Shown: positions 35,856 to 45,451 of the stretch, in pieces
Numbering within the stretch: the first letter of the stretch is position 1
Layout of the letters: each line of letters opens with the position of its first letter
Source of the DNA: Persephonella sp. IF05-L8
GTDB lineage: Bacteria; Aquificota; Aquificia; Aquificales; Hydrogenothermaceae
Direction: 5' to 3'
Length of the DNA: 64,000 nt
Assembly (NCBI RefSeq): GCF_000703045.1
Contig: NZ_JNLJ01000001.1
Coordinates: forward strand, 1,083,501 to 1,147,500
Program-made: the position numbers and the translations under genes
The notes under the pieces: model-generated
Database searches by the model: none
Seen by the model: the letters and a program-made list of their open reading frames with translations, nothing else
What the model was told of the DNA's origin: nothing

Positions 35856-36092
35856 CTAAATCAGCCTGTAGCTTCTGAGTTTCTCAACAAAATCCACAAA
35901 ATCCCTTTCTGCTTCTTCTTCCGAAACCTCAAAATTTTCGGTGATGTCTTTTATTATTTCTTCCTGAGATTTTCCTTCTTTTAAATCTTTGAGTATTAAA
36001 AGTCCTGTCTGATTAACCGTGAAACTCTCCCCTGTTAATGGGTCAAAAACAAAGCCCTCTTCATTTATTGCAAGCTGAGAAAGTCTGTTCAT
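35856..36092 (-). CDS. PqqD-like peptide-binding protein
   Basis: 78-residue winged-helix-like protein of the PqqD family. It reads EEGFVFDPLTGESFTVNQTG, then LLILKDLKEGKSQEEIIKDI, then a C-terminal helix DFVEKLRSYRLI, matching the family layout. PqqD proteins bind leader peptides of modified peptides and present them to enzymes. No radical SAM or PQQ genes are nearby. The partner here may be the leader-like end of the PLP enzyme. It is the first gene of the operon, with a promoter 30 bp upstream. Confidence 0.78.
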   Translation of the reverse strand: MNRLSQLAINEEGFVFDPLTGESFTVNQTGLLILKDLKEGKSQEEIIKDITENFEVSEEEAERDFVDFVEKLRSYRLI

Positions 36093-36129
36093 TATCCTAC
36101 CTCTTTTTTTATTTTTATATAGATATATG

Positions 36130-36158
36130 ATAATAATATACCTAACGTAAATTGTAAA
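36130..36158 (-). promoter_or_regulatory. Promoter of the six-gene PqqD/ATP-grasp operon
   Basis: On the minus strand TTTACA (36153-36158), a 17-base spacer and TATTAT (36130-36135) form a sigma70-like promoter. It predicts a start about 30 bases before the PqqD-like ATG. It lies in the 78 bp gap after uvrB, so the operon can be expressed without uvrB. Confidence 0.6.
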
Positions 36159-36170
36159 ATATAAATCTGT

Positions 36171-39100
36171 TTATTTGACCACACCGACTAATTTTCTGAG
36201 CTTTTCTATCTGGTCTCTCAGCTCTGCTGCCTTTTCAAACTCCCAGTTTTCTGCAGCTTTCCACATCTGTTTTTCAAGCTCTTCTATCTTTTTCATAAGG
36301 TCTTCTTCTGTTTCAACATCTTCAGGGATATAGTCGGCATATTCGTAAATACCAATCTCTTCAAGGGATATAAGTTCTTTTATTTCTTTCTTAACAGATT
36401 TTGGAGTTATACCATGTTTTTCATTGTATTCCTGCTGTATTTTTCTTCTTCTGTTTGTTTCTTCTATAGCTTTTTCCATTGCTGGCGTAATCTTATCAGC
36501 ATATAAAATAGCTTTTCCGTGGACATTTCTTGCTGCCCTTCCTATTATCTGGATAAGTGCTGTTGTAGACCTGAGAAAACCCTGCTTATCAGCATCTAAA
36601 ACAGCAACCAGAGAAACCTCAGGCATATCAATTCCTTCTCTAAGAAGATTAACTCCAACTATAACGTCGTATTTCCCTTCTCTCAGCTCTTTTATGATTT
36701 TTGCCCTTTCTATTGTGTCTATTTCAGAGTGTAGATAAATAGCTTTTATATCTCTTTCTTCCAGATAATCTGCAAGGTTTTCAGCCATTTTCTTTGTAAG
36801 GGTGATAACAATAGCCCTTTCTCCTCTCTCTTTTATATTCCATATCTCATTTATAAGGTCATCTATCTGTCCTTCTGTTGGTCTGACTTCTATTTCAGGG
36901 TCAAGAAGCCCTGTTGGTCTGATAATCTGCTCTACTATTATACCTTTGCTTCTTTCTATCTCCCAGTCTGCAGGTGTTGCTGATACATAAATAGCCCTTT
37001 CTATTTTTTGTAAAAACTCCTCAAATTTCAGTGGTCTGTTATCATAGGCAGATTTCATTCTCCAGCCGTATTTAACGAGGTTTTCCTTTCTTCTTCTATC
37101 CCCGTTATACATAGCCCTGACCTGTGGAATAGTAACATGGGACTCATCAACAATAAGGAGATAATCATCTGGGAAGTAATCCATCAGTGTATAAGGTGCT
37201 TCTCCCGGTTTTCTGCCATCAAAATACCTTGAGTAGTTTTCTATTCCTTTGCATGTGCCAAGCTCAAGCATCATCTCAATGTCATAGTTTGTTCTCTGCC
37301 AAAGTCTGTTTGCCTCTATCTCTTTCCCTTGTCTTCTAAATTCCTCCACCTCTTTTTCTAAATCAATCTGTATCTGTTTTATGGCTTCTACCATATCAGG
37401 TCTTGGGATAACATAGTGGCTGGCAGGGAAAATAACTGTGGTATTTAGCTTTTGTTTTATATCCCTGTTAAAAAGGTCTATCTCTGTTATGTTGTCTATC
37501 TCATCTCCAAAAAACTCAACTCTGATTATCCTGTCTTCTGCGTGGGAAGGTATGATTTCAACTGTATCCCCTTTAACCCTGAAGGTTCCTCTTTTAAATG
37601 AAAAATCATCCCTTAGATACTGAAGCTCAACAAGTTTTTTTAAAAGCTCCTGCCTGTCTATCTGCTGACCTACATACAAATGAAGCCTGAGTTTTTCATA
37701 AAACTCAGGTGTTCCCAGTCCGTAGATACAGGAAACAGAGGCAACAACAATTGTGTCAGGTCTTTCTATAAGGCTTTTTGTTGCAGAGTGTCTGAGCCTA
37801 TCAATGGCATCATTTATTGAGCTGTCTTTTTCTATATAAAGATCTTTCTCCGGCACATAAGCCTCAGGCTGATAGTAATCGTAATATGAAACAAAGTACT
37901 CTACAGCGTTGTCAGGAAACAGCTCTTTCAGTTCCCTGTAAAGCTGGGCAGCAAGGGTTTTGTTGTGGGTCAGAACAAGAGCCGGCTTTCCGTACTTTTC
38001 TATAACATTGGCTATGGTGAATGTATTATGAACAAAAACTCCACCAAATCCGGCAAGAAATGTTTCGTTATCCCTAACAGAAAAATCATAAACATAATCA
38101 TCAAACTCTATTTCTTCTATATTTTCTATCCTGTTCCATCTCAAGTTGCTGTATTTCTTTAAGTTATAAGCAGATATATCCCTTTCTTCAAAACTTTTGA
38201 TTATTTCTACGAACATTTTATAAGAGGGATTTCTTTTCTCTATTTCTACGGCAGAAAGGGTCTGCCTTTTGGCAAGTATATCTTTTTGAAAAAGTCCATT
38301 TTCTTCCCTTAGTTCTTTAATTGACTTCCCTGTAAATGGAATTAAATCAACGTTTGTGTTGTATTCCTTATTTGCCAAAATTTTTGCTTTTTTTAATTTT
38401 CTTTTAATATTAAATCCAATATGTTTAAGATAAAGTTTAATATTCTCTACTCCTGAAATTGTTATCTGATAATAAGAATCTCCTTTGTGGTTGGTATTTG
38501 TAGCTTTTTTAAATATCTTTCTTACTCTACCCCATATACCAAGTCTTAAAAGTGCATACAAAATATCGTTTGCTAATTTTTTACTTTTTGTAGTAAGAGT
38601 AATAGCATCTTTTTCAACTGTTCCGTCACCATCAAATACTGCTCTTAACAAATGTCCTAACTGCTTATCAGATAGGTTCAAGAAAAACTGAGGAAGTTTT
38701 TTATCCCCTGATTTTTTTCCTGCTAAATTTCCTAAGAACTCTGCCAGAATTACATTGTTTGCTTTTATGTCATACTTATGAAAGTAAGGTTCTAAGCCAA
38801 ACTCTTCTAAAAAGTTGACCACAAGATTTTTATAATAGTTTTCATCTGTAGAAATTGAGATTGTTTTGCCGTTTGAAAATCCTTCTGCTATATAAATCCC
38901 AAGAAACTCTAAGAAGTTTCTATCTAAGACAATTTTATTATGAAGTTGATTTTTAGATGTATTAGTTTTTAAAGCTATTTCTGATTTATCAATCTGGTTT
39001 TTAAGTAGTTTAAGAGGAACTCCAGTTTCTCCCTGATTTTTAGCCCTCGCTTCTTTTTGTGTTAGTCTTTCTCCTGAATATAATTTTTCATAATTTTCCT

Positions 39101-39719
39101 CTTCACACTCAAAATAGATATGGCTTTTATCTCTTTCTATATAGTCTGTTATATAAATCTCTTTAATAGGCTCTTTTGCTTTTATAAAAGGGCTCCTTGG
39201 TATCGGGACAAAATCTCTTTCTTTTAGCTGTTTTGTTTCATAAAGCCCAAATCCTTCATCTTTTTTAAGTACATAAAAGTTATGGTCTTGCGTTGTGATT
39301 ATACTTCTTCCATCAGAAAATTTAATCTTGAGTAACTTTCTGTTTTCTTTATGTTTTGTAATTGCATATAAAGGCTTGATTTCTTCTTTAAATGTCTTTG
39401 GGTTAAAGCTAAGTGTGAAAAATCTATCTTCTGGCAGATATGTTATATATTCATTTTTTACAAGTATCGTTTCAAATCTATTTGAAAGCTCATCAAAGAC
39501 TTCACTAATAGGTTTAACAAACCATTGAATATTTTCTCCGAATTTTTCACCTATTAAGACATATTCTTCAGGATGCAGACTTTTCCCTGTTCCAGTGGCT
39601 CCCAGTAGAACCTGTTCTTTTACTCCGTGTTTCAGGTTATTATAAAGCTGTTTTATTGCTTTGGGCTGGTCTCCAGCAGGTTCAAAGGGCAGTTTTATAC
39701 TAAAAGGACTTTTTGCCAT
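36171..39719 (-). CDS. uvrB: Excinuclease ABC subunit UvrB, interrupted by an intein
   Basis: 1182 codons: a 663-residue UvrB split by a 519-residue intein. The N-extein runs to residue 46 (GATGTGK of the Walker A motif). The C-extein begins T566 with [12 protein letters not shown]. Helicase motifs in the C-extein include [18 protein letters not shown] and GRAARN, and the C-terminal UvrC-binding helices ([15 protein letters not shown]) are present. The exteins are intact, so excision would restore Walker A GATGTGKT and a normal UvrB for nucleotide-excision repair. Without splicing, ATP binding should fail. The gene is followed after 78 bp by the PqqD-like operon. Confidence 0.95.
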   Translation of the reverse strand: MAKSPFSIKLPFEPAGDQPKAIKQLYNNLKHGVKEQVLLGATGTGKSLHPEEYVLIGEKFGENIQWFVKPISEVFDELSNRFETILVKNEYITYLPEDRFFTLSFNPKTFKEEIKPLYAITKHKENRKLLKIKFSDGRSIITTQDHNFYVLKKDEGFGLYETKQLKERDFVPIPRSPFIKAKEPIKEIYITDYIERDKSHIYFECEEENYEKLYSGERLTQKEARAKNQGETGVPLKLLKNQIDKSEIALKTNTSKNQLHNKIVLDRNFLEFLGIYIAEGFSNGKTISISTDENYYKNLVVNFLEEFGLEPYFHKYDIKANNVILAEFLGNLAGKKSGDKKLPQFFLNLSDKQLGHLLRAVFDGDGTVEKDAITLTTKSKKLANDILYALLRLGIWGRVRKIFKKATNTNHKGDSYYQITISGVENIKLYLKHIGFNIKRKLKKAKILANKEYNTNVDLIPFTGKSIKELREENGLFQKDILAKRQTLSAVEIEKRNPSYKMFVEIIKSFEERDISAYNLKKYSNLRWNRIENIEEIEFDDYVYDFSVRDNETFLAGFGGVFVHNTFTIANVIEKYGKPALVLTHNKTLAAQLYRELKELFPDNAVEYFVSYYDYYQPEAYVPEKDLYIEKDSSINDAIDRLRHSATKSLIERPDTIVVASVSCIYGLGTPEFYEKLRLHLYVGQQIDRQELLKKLVELQYLRDDFSFKRGTFRVKGDTVEIIPSHAEDRIIRVEFFGDEIDNITEIDLFNRDIKQKLNTTVIFPASHYVIPRPDMVEAIKQIQIDLEKEVEEFRRQGKEIEANRLWQRTNYDIEMMLELGTCKGIENYSRYFDGRKPGEAPYTLMDYFPDDYLLIVDESHVTIPQVRAMYNGDRRRKENLVKYGWRMKSAYDNRPLKFEEFLQKIERAIYVSATPADWEIERSKGIIVEQIIRPTGLLDPEIEVRPTEGQIDDLINEIWNIKERGERAIVITLTKKMAENLADYLEERDIKAIYLHSEIDTIERAKIIKELREGKYDVIVGVNLLREGIDMPEVSLVAVLDADKQGFLRSTTALIQIIGRAARNVHGKAILYADKITPAMEKAIEETNRRRKIQQEYNEKHGITPKSVKKEIKELISLEEIGIYEYADYIPEDVETEEDLMKKIEELEKQMWKAAENWEFEKAAELRDQIEKLRKLVGVVK
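38025..39581 (-). mobile_element. Intein with LAGLIDADG homing endonuclease and HTH-like insert (in uvrB)
   Basis: 519 residues (47-565 of the precursor). It starts with Ser47 (SLHPEEYVL) and ends with VFVHN565, followed by Thr as the +1 residue. Block B is T143-x-x-H146 (TTQDH). The endonuclease motifs are [12 protein letters not shown] (269-280) and [10 protein letters not shown] (357-366). A region near 464-508 ([32 protein letters not shown]) resembles a helix-turn-helix DNA-binding domain. Block F is [15 protein letters not shown]. All splicing residues seem present, and both LAGLIDADG motifs keep their acidic residues, so the endonuclease may be active. Confidence 0.93.
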
Positions 39720-39769
39720 CTTCCTCTCTCAGATTTTTTAAGAAAAAGATATTATAAAAATGTGAAAAA

Positions 39770-40030
39770 TCAATAAATTTCTCCTCTTGAAGCAACCCTG
39801 ATTATGAGAATTATAAGTTCATCATCTTTCTGGTCAAAAATCACTCTATACTTTCCTACTCTTAGTCTTTTTAAGCCTTTATATTTTCCTTTTAAAACTT
39901 TTATGTTGTTTTTCATTAAGTCTGGATTTTGGGAAAGGATTTCCAGTTTTCTTATAATAAGCTCTTGTATAGGCTTGTTTAAACTATTTAACTCTCTTAA
40001 TGCGGTTTTAGTAAATTTGATTTCATACAT
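39770..40030 (-). CDS. RelE/ParE-family toxin
   Basis: 86-residue protein with the RelE fold pattern: an N-terminal YEIKFTKTALRELNSLNKP, then LKGKYKGLKRLRVGKYRVIF and IIRVASRGEIY. RelE-type toxins cleave mRNA on the ribosome, while ParE-type toxins inhibit gyrase. The sequence fits RelE better, but activity cannot be read. It starts 3 bp after the antitoxin stop, the usual antitoxin-first order. Confidence 0.82.
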   Translation of the reverse strand: MYEIKFTKTALRELNSLNKPIQELIIRKLEILSQNPDLMKNNIKVLKGKYKGLKRLRVGKYRVIFDQKDDELIILIIRVASRGEIY

Positions 40031-40033
40031 ATA

Positions 40034-40264
40034 TTACTCCAATCCGAGCCTTCTCTTTACTTCTTCAAATGGTATAAGTTCTTCTTCTCCCCTTTCTACT
40101 CGTTTAAGTCTTTCTTCAGCAATTTTCACATCCAGATAGTCAAAATAATACATAAGGGCATCTCTTATAATATGGCTTTTCTTTTCTCCAAGTTCTTTTG
40201 CTATGCTTTCAAGCTCATCAGCTATTTCTTTGTCAAGGGATATATTCATTCTTACTGCAGGCAT
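40034..40264 (-). CDS. Ribbon-helix-helix antitoxin
   Basis: 76-residue protein with a ribbon-helix-helix N-terminus (VRMNISLDKEIADELESIAK, then KKSHIIRDALMYYFDY) for DNA binding and a charged C-terminal tail (EELIPFEEVKRRLGL) likely to wrap the toxin. The ATG at 40262-40264 has a strong AAAGGAGG site 8 bases upstream. A longer reading to 40345 lacks one. It probably represses its own operon. Confidence 0.82.
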   Translation of the reverse strand: MPAVRMNISLDKEIADELESIAKELGEKKSHIIRDALMYYFDYLDVKIAEERLKRVERGEEELIPFEEVKRRLGLE

Positions 40265-40381
40265 TGGGTTTTCCTCCTTTTGTGTATTTTTATACACAAA
40301 TTTAATACTAATTTTATAACTTTGCAACTTTAAAGAAAAGTTCATAAGATATTAATCCTAAAATTTTTTGCAGGAGAATAA

Positions 40382-41002
40382 ATGGAGTTTTTGGTAAATC
40401 TGAAGTTTGAGGAATATCTGGAAAATCTTTCTATAGAAGAAGACCCGATAGTTTTAGAGATGGAAAAATATGCTGAGAAAAAAGATTTTCCTATTATTGG
40501 TAGGGAAGGGGGACGGCTTTTATATTTGCTAACAAAACTCAAAAATCCCCGTCTTGTTGTAGAAATAGGCTCAGGTTTTGGTTATTCTGCTTACTGGTTT
40601 GCAAAAGGATTAAAAAAGGGGAAAGTTGTTTTAACTGATTATCAGGAAAAGAATATAAATCTTGCCAAGGAATTTTTCACTAAAGCTAAATTATTAGACA
40701 AAGCTGAATTTAGAATTGGAGATGCCATTGAAATAGGACAGGAATATAAAAATATTGATATACTTTTTCTTGATTTAGAAAAAGCAAAATATATGGAAGC
40801 AATAAAAACTTTGGAAAAAAATCTTTCTCCAGATGGAATGGTGATAGCTGATAATGTTTTGTTTCAGGGGAAGGTTTTATTTGAACCTGAAAACAAAAAG
40901 GCTAAAATATTAAACCAGTTTAATAAATATATGTTTGAGAATTATTTTTCAGTTATCCTTCCAATAAGAGATGGGATATTAGTTGCTGTTAAGAAATCTT
41001 AG
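40382..41002 (+). CDS. SAM-dependent O-methyltransferase (caffeoyl-CoA OMT-like)
   Basis: 206-residue class I methyltransferase of the O-methyltransferase family 3 type. Motif I is VVEIGSGFGYSAYWFA, followed by GDAIEI and DILFLDLEKAKY (the metal-binding region), and IADNVLFQGKV. The substrate is probably a catechol or hydroxylated small molecule, not defined here. AGGAG precedes the ATG. It converges on the glycosyltransferase gene with a 24 bp overlap. Confidence 0.8.
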   Translation: MEFLVNLKFEEYLENLSIEEDPIVLEMEKYAEKKDFPIIGREGGRLLYLLTKLKNPRLVVEIGSGFGYSAYWFAKGLKKGKVVLTDYQEKNINLAKEFFTKAKLLDKAEFRIGDAIEIGQEYKNIDILFLDLEKAKYMEAIKTLEKNLSPDGMVIADNVLFQGKVLFEPENKKAKILNQFNKYMFENYFSVILPIRDGILVAVKKS

Positions 41003-41860
41003 TGCTCTATCTACTCTAAAACCTCTTTTTAAAAGAGAAATAACCTTCCTTTTGTCCTGTAAGATTTTAGGATTTAATAGTATAGATTTTAGGATTAAAT
41101 TCCATCCTTTAGGAATATCTCCATATCTTAGACAAACTTCCCCAACATGAAATAAAAAATCTGCTTTATAGCTATCAGGAACCAAATTTTTATAATCTGA
41201 GTAAACTTTAAGGGTGGCCTTATAAAAACTTATATTGTTTTTGCTGGTTCTGTTCTGATGTTCTCTAATAAAAACAGTATCTTTATCTAATAATTTTATT
41301 TTTAGACCTTTTATAAAACTTCTTACAAATATTTCCCAGTCTTCCCTCATCAAATATTCTTGCTTATAGAAAGGGAATTTGCTTTTTTTAAAAGCAGAAG
41401 CAGAAGGATATCCGATAAGACCTGAAAATATAATTTTTTCTATAGACTGTATACTTTTTTTTGATTTTCTTATTGTCTCTCCTTTTTCATTTATAAAAGT
41501 TCGTGGAAAAGAATAAACAATATCAAATTCTTTTAAATAAGGTATAACGGTCTCTATATAATTCTCTGCCCATAGGTCATCATAATCAAGGAAGAAAATA
41601 TATTCTCCATCTGATAATTCAACACCTTTATTTCTGCTATAAACCCGCTCCATATTTTTTTCATTTTGATGATAAATAATTTTATTTCCTATTAGTTCTC
41701 TGAAATTTTTAAAAATTACGTCTTGTGTTTTATCTGTAGAACAATCGTCAATGATAACAATTTGAGTATTCGTGTACTTCTGATTTAATACACAATCAAC
41801 GGCTTGTTTTATAAACTTCTCTCCGTTGTAAACAGGTATAACAACGCTAACTTTCTCCAT
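40979..41860 (-). CDS. Family 2 glycosyltransferase
   Basis: 293-residue GT-A glycosyltransferase beginning SVVIPVYNGEKFIKQAVDCV, with DDCSTDKT and the metal-binding FLDYDDLW. No membrane segments are seen, so it acts at the cytoplasmic membrane face on lipid-linked sugars. It is the last of three tightly packed glycosyltransferase genes, overlapping the previous one by 14 bases, probably for the lipopolysaccharide core or another surface glycan. The donor sugar is unknown. Confidence 0.85.
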   Translation of the reverse strand: MEKVSVVIPVYNGEKFIKQAVDCVLNQKYTNTQIVIIDDCSTDKTQDVIFKNFRELIGNKIIYHQNEKNMERVYSRNKGVELSDGEYIFFLDYDDLWAENYIETVIPYLKEFDIVYSFPRTFINEKGETIRKSKKSIQSIEKIIFSGLIGYPSASAFKKSKFPFYKQEYLMREDWEIFVRSFIKGLKIKLLDKDTVFIREHQNRTSKNNISFYKATLKVYSDYKNLVPDSYKADFLFHVGEVCLRYGDIPKGWNLILKSILLNPKILQDKRKVISLLKRGFRVDRALRFLNSN

Positions 41861-42611
41861 CTTTTTTTTGCATCTCCCAAAGGTATATGTACTTTAAAAA
41901 GCTATAAACTGTAGCACTGATAGCAACAATAAAGCCTCTTATTCCATCAAGGAAGCCTCTTTTTAAGAAATATTCTCTTATAAAAGATGCCATAGGATTT
42001 AAAATTATTTTGTGGAGTTTAAATTTCTTTCCTTTTTTATGCAATTCAGAAGCAGCTATATATGAATAATTAATAACTTTAGTGAAGTGTTCTTTTATAT
42101 CTTTATAGGAGTAATGAAATAAATCCCCTTTAATTTTCTTTACTTTTCCATCAATTACTAAGAATTCATGGATTTCCCCTCCTTCCCATCGGGGATTGGA
42201 ATTTTTATTAACAAGTCTTAGTTTTAAATCAGGTTGCCAGGCGTATTTCAAAGGTTTTCCCAAATAAACTGTTTTTCTGTTTATAAGGTATCCATCTGCA
42301 AAAGGGTTTTTTATAGCATCTATTATGGATTTTTTAAGCTCTTTTGATACTACTTCATCACAATCTAAAAATAAAATCCATTCCTGAGAGCATTTTTCCA
42401 ATGCTGAGTTTTTTTGCTCCCTGAACCCTTTCCATTCCTCAATAAAGACTTTTGCACCAAAACTTTTAGCAATTTCAATGGTTTTATCTGTTGAACCTGA
42501 ATCTACCAGAATAATTTCAGAAGCTATATCTTGAATTGCTTTGAGTGTTCTACTTATATTATCTTCCTCATTATAAGATATTAAAGCAACAGAGAGAGGT
42601 AATTTATCCAT
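41847..42611 (-). CDS. Family 2 glycosyltransferase (WaaE/KdtX-like)
   Basis: 254-residue GT2 enzyme with SVALISYNEEDNISRTL, VDSGSTDKT, LFLDCDEVVS and NRKTVYLGKPLKYAWQPD, the pattern of beta-1,4-glucosyltransferases of the lipopolysaccharide inner core. I chose the ATG at 42609-42611, inside the stop region of the upstream gene (ATGGATAA), because the conserved core then starts at residue 6. A longer reading overlaps the preceding gene far more. A hydrophobic C-terminal segment may contact the membrane. Confidence 0.83.
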   Translation of the reverse strand: MDKLPLSVALISYNEEDNISRTLKAIQDIASEIILVDSGSTDKTIEIAKSFGAKVFIEEWKGFREQKNSALEKCSQEWILFLDCDEVVSKELKKSIIDAIKNPFADGYLINRKTVYLGKPLKYAWQPDLKLRLVNKNSNPRWEGGEIHEFLVIDGKVKKIKGDLFHYSYKDIKEHFTKVINYSYIAASELHKKGKKFKLHKIILNPMASFIREYFLKRGFLDGIRGFIVAISATVYSFLKYIYLWEMQKKDGES

Positions 42612-43725
42612 ATTTTTCTCGTAGTTTTTTATTAAAATACTCAAAGTATTCTTGAGCCTTCTTTTCAACTGTGTAATTTCTAATATTTTCTAAGGCTAAT
42701 TTTGAATAATGTTTTCTTACATTTTCATCTTTTAAAAGACGAATGATATTTTCTGCTAATTTGTCAATATTTTTTTCAGGTACCAGTATACCTGAGTTTT
42801 GTAATACATCTACATGACCACCCTGACTGTCAAATGCAACAACCGGTGTTCCTAAAGCCTGAGCTTCTAAAACTACATTTCCTACTCCTTCCCATAAAGA
42901 AGGAAATGCGAACACTTTAGAATGAACTACATATTTAAAAGGATTTTTTTTGTATCCAAAGAAGAAAGTATCTTTTTCTATATTTAGGCTTTTGGCTAAT
43001 TCTTTAAGACTTGGCATAAGGGAACCATCTCCAATGATAACAAGGTAAGCTTCTTTAATTTCCTTTTTAATTTTTGGAAAAGCTTTTATAAGATATTCTT
43101 GTCCTTTTTGGACTTCAACTCTTCCAACATTTATAACGACAGGTTTTTCAAATATCCTTTTCTCTTCAGGAGTTAAATCTTCCTGAGCCATTGCCTTGAT
43201 TTTTTTTATATCTATATAGTTGTATATTACCTTTAATTTTTCTTTTTTTACAAAGAATGCTTTATTGACGTCTTCTTCAACTGCTGCAGAGACAACTATT
43301 ATTCCGTCTAAATTTTCATAAATTCTTTTCATCAAATATCTATATGGAAGTTTGTACCATTGTTTGTTCCCCATATAATTATCTGAGTTATGGACTGACC
43401 CTAAAAATACTGTTTTGGCTTTATCTTTAAGAAATTTTTTAGCTAAAGAAAGAATAACATTCTGTGTAAGCATATAACTTAAAACAATATCGTATTTTTC
43501 TTTTTCTATTAGATTTTTTAGGGCAATAGCTTTTCCTATTTCTCCTTTTCTGTTTAAAACGTGTAGTTTAAAGGGAAGAGATTTTATATCATTATCTACT
43601 CGTTTATTTACTGCAAATTCTACATCTATATTGTATTTTTCCTTTAAGATGTTAGCTAAATCTATAGATAACCTTGTGGTGGCAGAAATATCCCATAAGT
43701 TATGGAGATAGAAGAGAACTTTCAT
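42604..43725 (-). CDS. Family 4 (GT-B) glycosyltransferase
   Basis: 373-residue GT-B enzyme: N-terminal domain starting KVLFYLHNLWDISATTRLSI, linker EKPVINVGRVEVQKGQEYLI-type region and the C-terminal EGVGNVVLEAQALGTPVVAF donor-binding motif with the EX7E glutamates. It transfers a sugar from a nucleotide donor onto a glycan or lipid. It is the first of three clustered glycosyltransferase genes and overlaps the next. Confidence 0.88.
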   Translation of the reverse strand: MKVLFYLHNLWDISATTRLSIDLANILKEKYNIDVEFAVNKRVDNDIKSLPFKLHVLNRKGEIGKAIALKNLIEKEKYDIVLSYMLTQNVILSLAKKFLKDKAKTVFLGSVHNSDNYMGNKQWYKLPYRYLMKRIYENLDGIIVVSAAVEEDVNKAFFVKKEKLKVIYNYIDIKKIKAMAQEDLTPEEKRIFEKPVVINVGRVEVQKGQEYLIKAFPKIKKEIKEAYLVIIGDGSLMPSLKELAKSLNIEKDTFFFGYKKNPFKYVVHSKVFAFPSLWEGVGNVVLEAQALGTPVVAFDSQGGHVDVLQNSGILVPEKNIDKLAENIIRLLKDENVRKHYSKLALENIRNYTVEKKAQEYFEYFNKKLREKYG

Positions 43726-43754
43726 TTATCCTCTTTTTTTAGAAAAATTATATC

Positions 43755-44726
43755 CTATCCTCCTATGCTTGTCATTATTCTTCTGCAGTCTGAGAATGCG
43801 TAGCCTGATTTTAGGATTTTCTGGTTTGAAAGTTCTTTTTCTACTATAACTTTTTTTATAAATCTATCTAATTCTTCATCTGTTCCATTTCTAATTACAG
43901 GTTTTGCATCTATCTCCTCATCTGTCCTGAGGCATAGCTTTATATGTCCTTCTGCTGTTAGTCTGAGTTTAGAACAGCCATCACAGAAGGGATTTGATAT
44001 AGGAGTAATAAATCCTACTTTTGTGTTGAGCTTAGGCACTTTGTAAACTCTTGCTGCACCACTTCCTATGGATATAGCTGGAATTAACTTTCCGTATTTT
44101 TCTTCTATTTTTTGTTTTATCTCATCAAGGGGTTTGACTTTTTCTTCCGACCAGTTTATAAGCTCTCCACCTATTGGCATCATCTCAATAAATCTGACTT
44201 CCACCCCGTATTCTGCTCCAAACTCAACAAAATCCAGAGCCTCATCCTCGTTTAGACCTTTTACAATAACTGCATTTACTTTGATTGGGTTGTATCCCAG
44301 TTCTTTTGATACTCTAATGCCTTCAAGGACATCCTCAAGTCTACCTTTTGTAATCTGATAAAATAGGTCTGGCTTTAGGCTGTCTATGGAAATATTCAGT
44401 CTATCTAAGCCGGCTTTTCTCAGTTCTTCTGCATGTTTTGCCAGTGTTATTCCATTTGTGGTAAGGGATATATCTTTTATTTCCGGAATTTCTCTTAGCA
44501 TTCTGACCAGTTCTTCTAATTGTGGTCTTACAAGGGGTTCTCCACCTGTTATACGAACTTTCTTCAATCCGTATTTTGTCATTGCCTTTACAAGTCTTGC
44601 TATTTCCTCGTATCTCAGGATTTCTTCATGGGGAACAAACTCTGAATTGTCAGGACGGCAGTAGAAACATTTGAGATTGCATTTATCTGTGACGGAAACC
44701 CTTAGGTATGTTATTTCCTGCATCAT
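43755..44726 (-). CDS. moaA: GTP 3',8-cyclase MoaA
   Basis: 323-residue radical SAM enzyme for the first step of molybdopterin synthesis. The SAM cluster is C16-x3-C20-x2-C23 (CNLKCFYC). The C-terminal second cluster is NPFCDGCSKL and KLCL, and the protein ends with the GG required for activity. Molybdopterin serves the nasA product. AAGGAG lies 7 bases before the first ATG. An inverted repeat lies in the 5' region. Confidence 0.95.
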   Translation of the reverse strand: MMQEITYLRVSVTDKCNLKCFYCRPDNSEFVPHEEILRYEEIARLVKAMTKYGLKKVRITGGEPLVRPQLEELVRMLREIPEIKDISLTTNGITLAKHAEELRKAGLDRLNISIDSLKPDLFYQITKGRLEDVLEGIRVSKELGYNPIKVNAVIVKGLNEDEALDFVEFGAEYGVEVRFIEMMPIGGELINWSEEKVKPLDEIKQKIEEKYGKLIPAISIGSGAARVYKVPKLNTKVGFITPISNPFCDGCSKLRLTAEGHIKLCLRTDEEIDAKPVIRNGTDEELDRFIKKVIVEKELSNQKILKSGYAFSDCRRIMTSIGG

Positions 44727-44739
44727 CTTTAATCTCCTT

Positions 44740-44800
44740 AACCGTTATTACTTTTAAGATATAACAAAAATTTCATTATTACAAGAAAGAAATAACGGTT
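44740..44800. repeat. Inverted repeat upstream of moaA
   Basis: A perfect 10-bp inverted repeat, AACCGTTATT at 44740-44749 and AATAACGGTT at 44791-44800, with 41 bases between. One arm ends next to the ribosome site AAGGAG of moaA. It could be a pair of operator half-sites or a leader hairpin. Confidence 0.5.
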
Positions 44801-44845
44801 TTTAATATGGAATTATTTCAGGGGAAAAGCATTGATGTAGCTCAA

Positions 44846-45451
44846 TTAGGATTTCTGGATTATTACAAACTTTCTTTCAGGTAATCCTACAAATTTCATG
44901 GATAAAGTATATGGTTTTAGCTCTTCTTCAACTTTTTTTCCTTTCATGATAATCAGATAGCCACCTTCTTTTAACAGGTCTTTTCCCCATTTTAAAACAT
45001 CAAAAGTATCTCCTGTGGCACGGCTCAGAACAATATCAAATTTTTGGTTTATATTCTCTGCCCTGTCGCACAACACCTTATAATCCAGCTCAAGTTCTCT
45101 TCTAAGCATTTCCAGAAAGATGCATTTTTTCTGAACAGCTTCAATCAGGTACATATCAATTTTGTTTCCATAGTATATCTTTACTGGAACTCCGGGAAAT
45201 CCCCCACCTGAACCAAGGTCAGCTATTTTTTTGCCTTCTACCGATATGTCTGTTCTTTCAAAAACTTTAACAAGGGTGAGACTATCTAAAAAGTGCTTTG
45301 TGATTATTTCCTCTTTTTTACGAATTGAAGTAAGGTTATAAACTCTGTTCCATTTGGATAATAGCTCCAGATATTTCTCAAATTTTTTTAACTGATTTTC
45401 ATTTAGATATATTCCGTTTTTTTCTGCTAACTCTTTTAATTTTTGTATCAT
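44846..45451 (-). CDS. rsmG: 16S rRNA (guanine527-N7)-methyltransferase RsmG
   Basis: 201-residue SAM-dependent methyltransferase (GidB). RsmG features are YNLTSIRKKEEIITKHFLDSL, IADLGSGGGFPGVPVK and SRATGDTFDVLKW. It methylates G527 of 16S rRNA. It overlaps the glycosylase gene by 4 bases and is of normal length. The plus-strand region behind it up to moaA has no gene. Confidence 0.93.
   Translation of the reverse strand: MIQKLKELAEKNGIYLNENQLKKFEKYLELLSKWNRVYNLTSIRKKEEIITKHFLDSLTLVKVFERTDISVEGKKIADLGSGGGFPGVPVKIYYGNKIDMYLIEAVQKKCIFLEMLRRELELDYKVLCDRAENINQKFDIVLSRATGDTFDVLKWGKDLLKEGGYLIIMKGKKVEEELKPYTLSMKFVGLPERKFVIIQKS

Noticed and set aside
37817-39528. Several plus-strand frames opposite uvrB and its intein
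   Set aside because: They overlap a well-supported gene on the other strand and have no family features.
39770-40264. Toxin-antitoxin pair as part of the intein or as a defence island
   Set aside because: It lies outside uvrB with its own ribosome sites. No other defence gene adjoins it.
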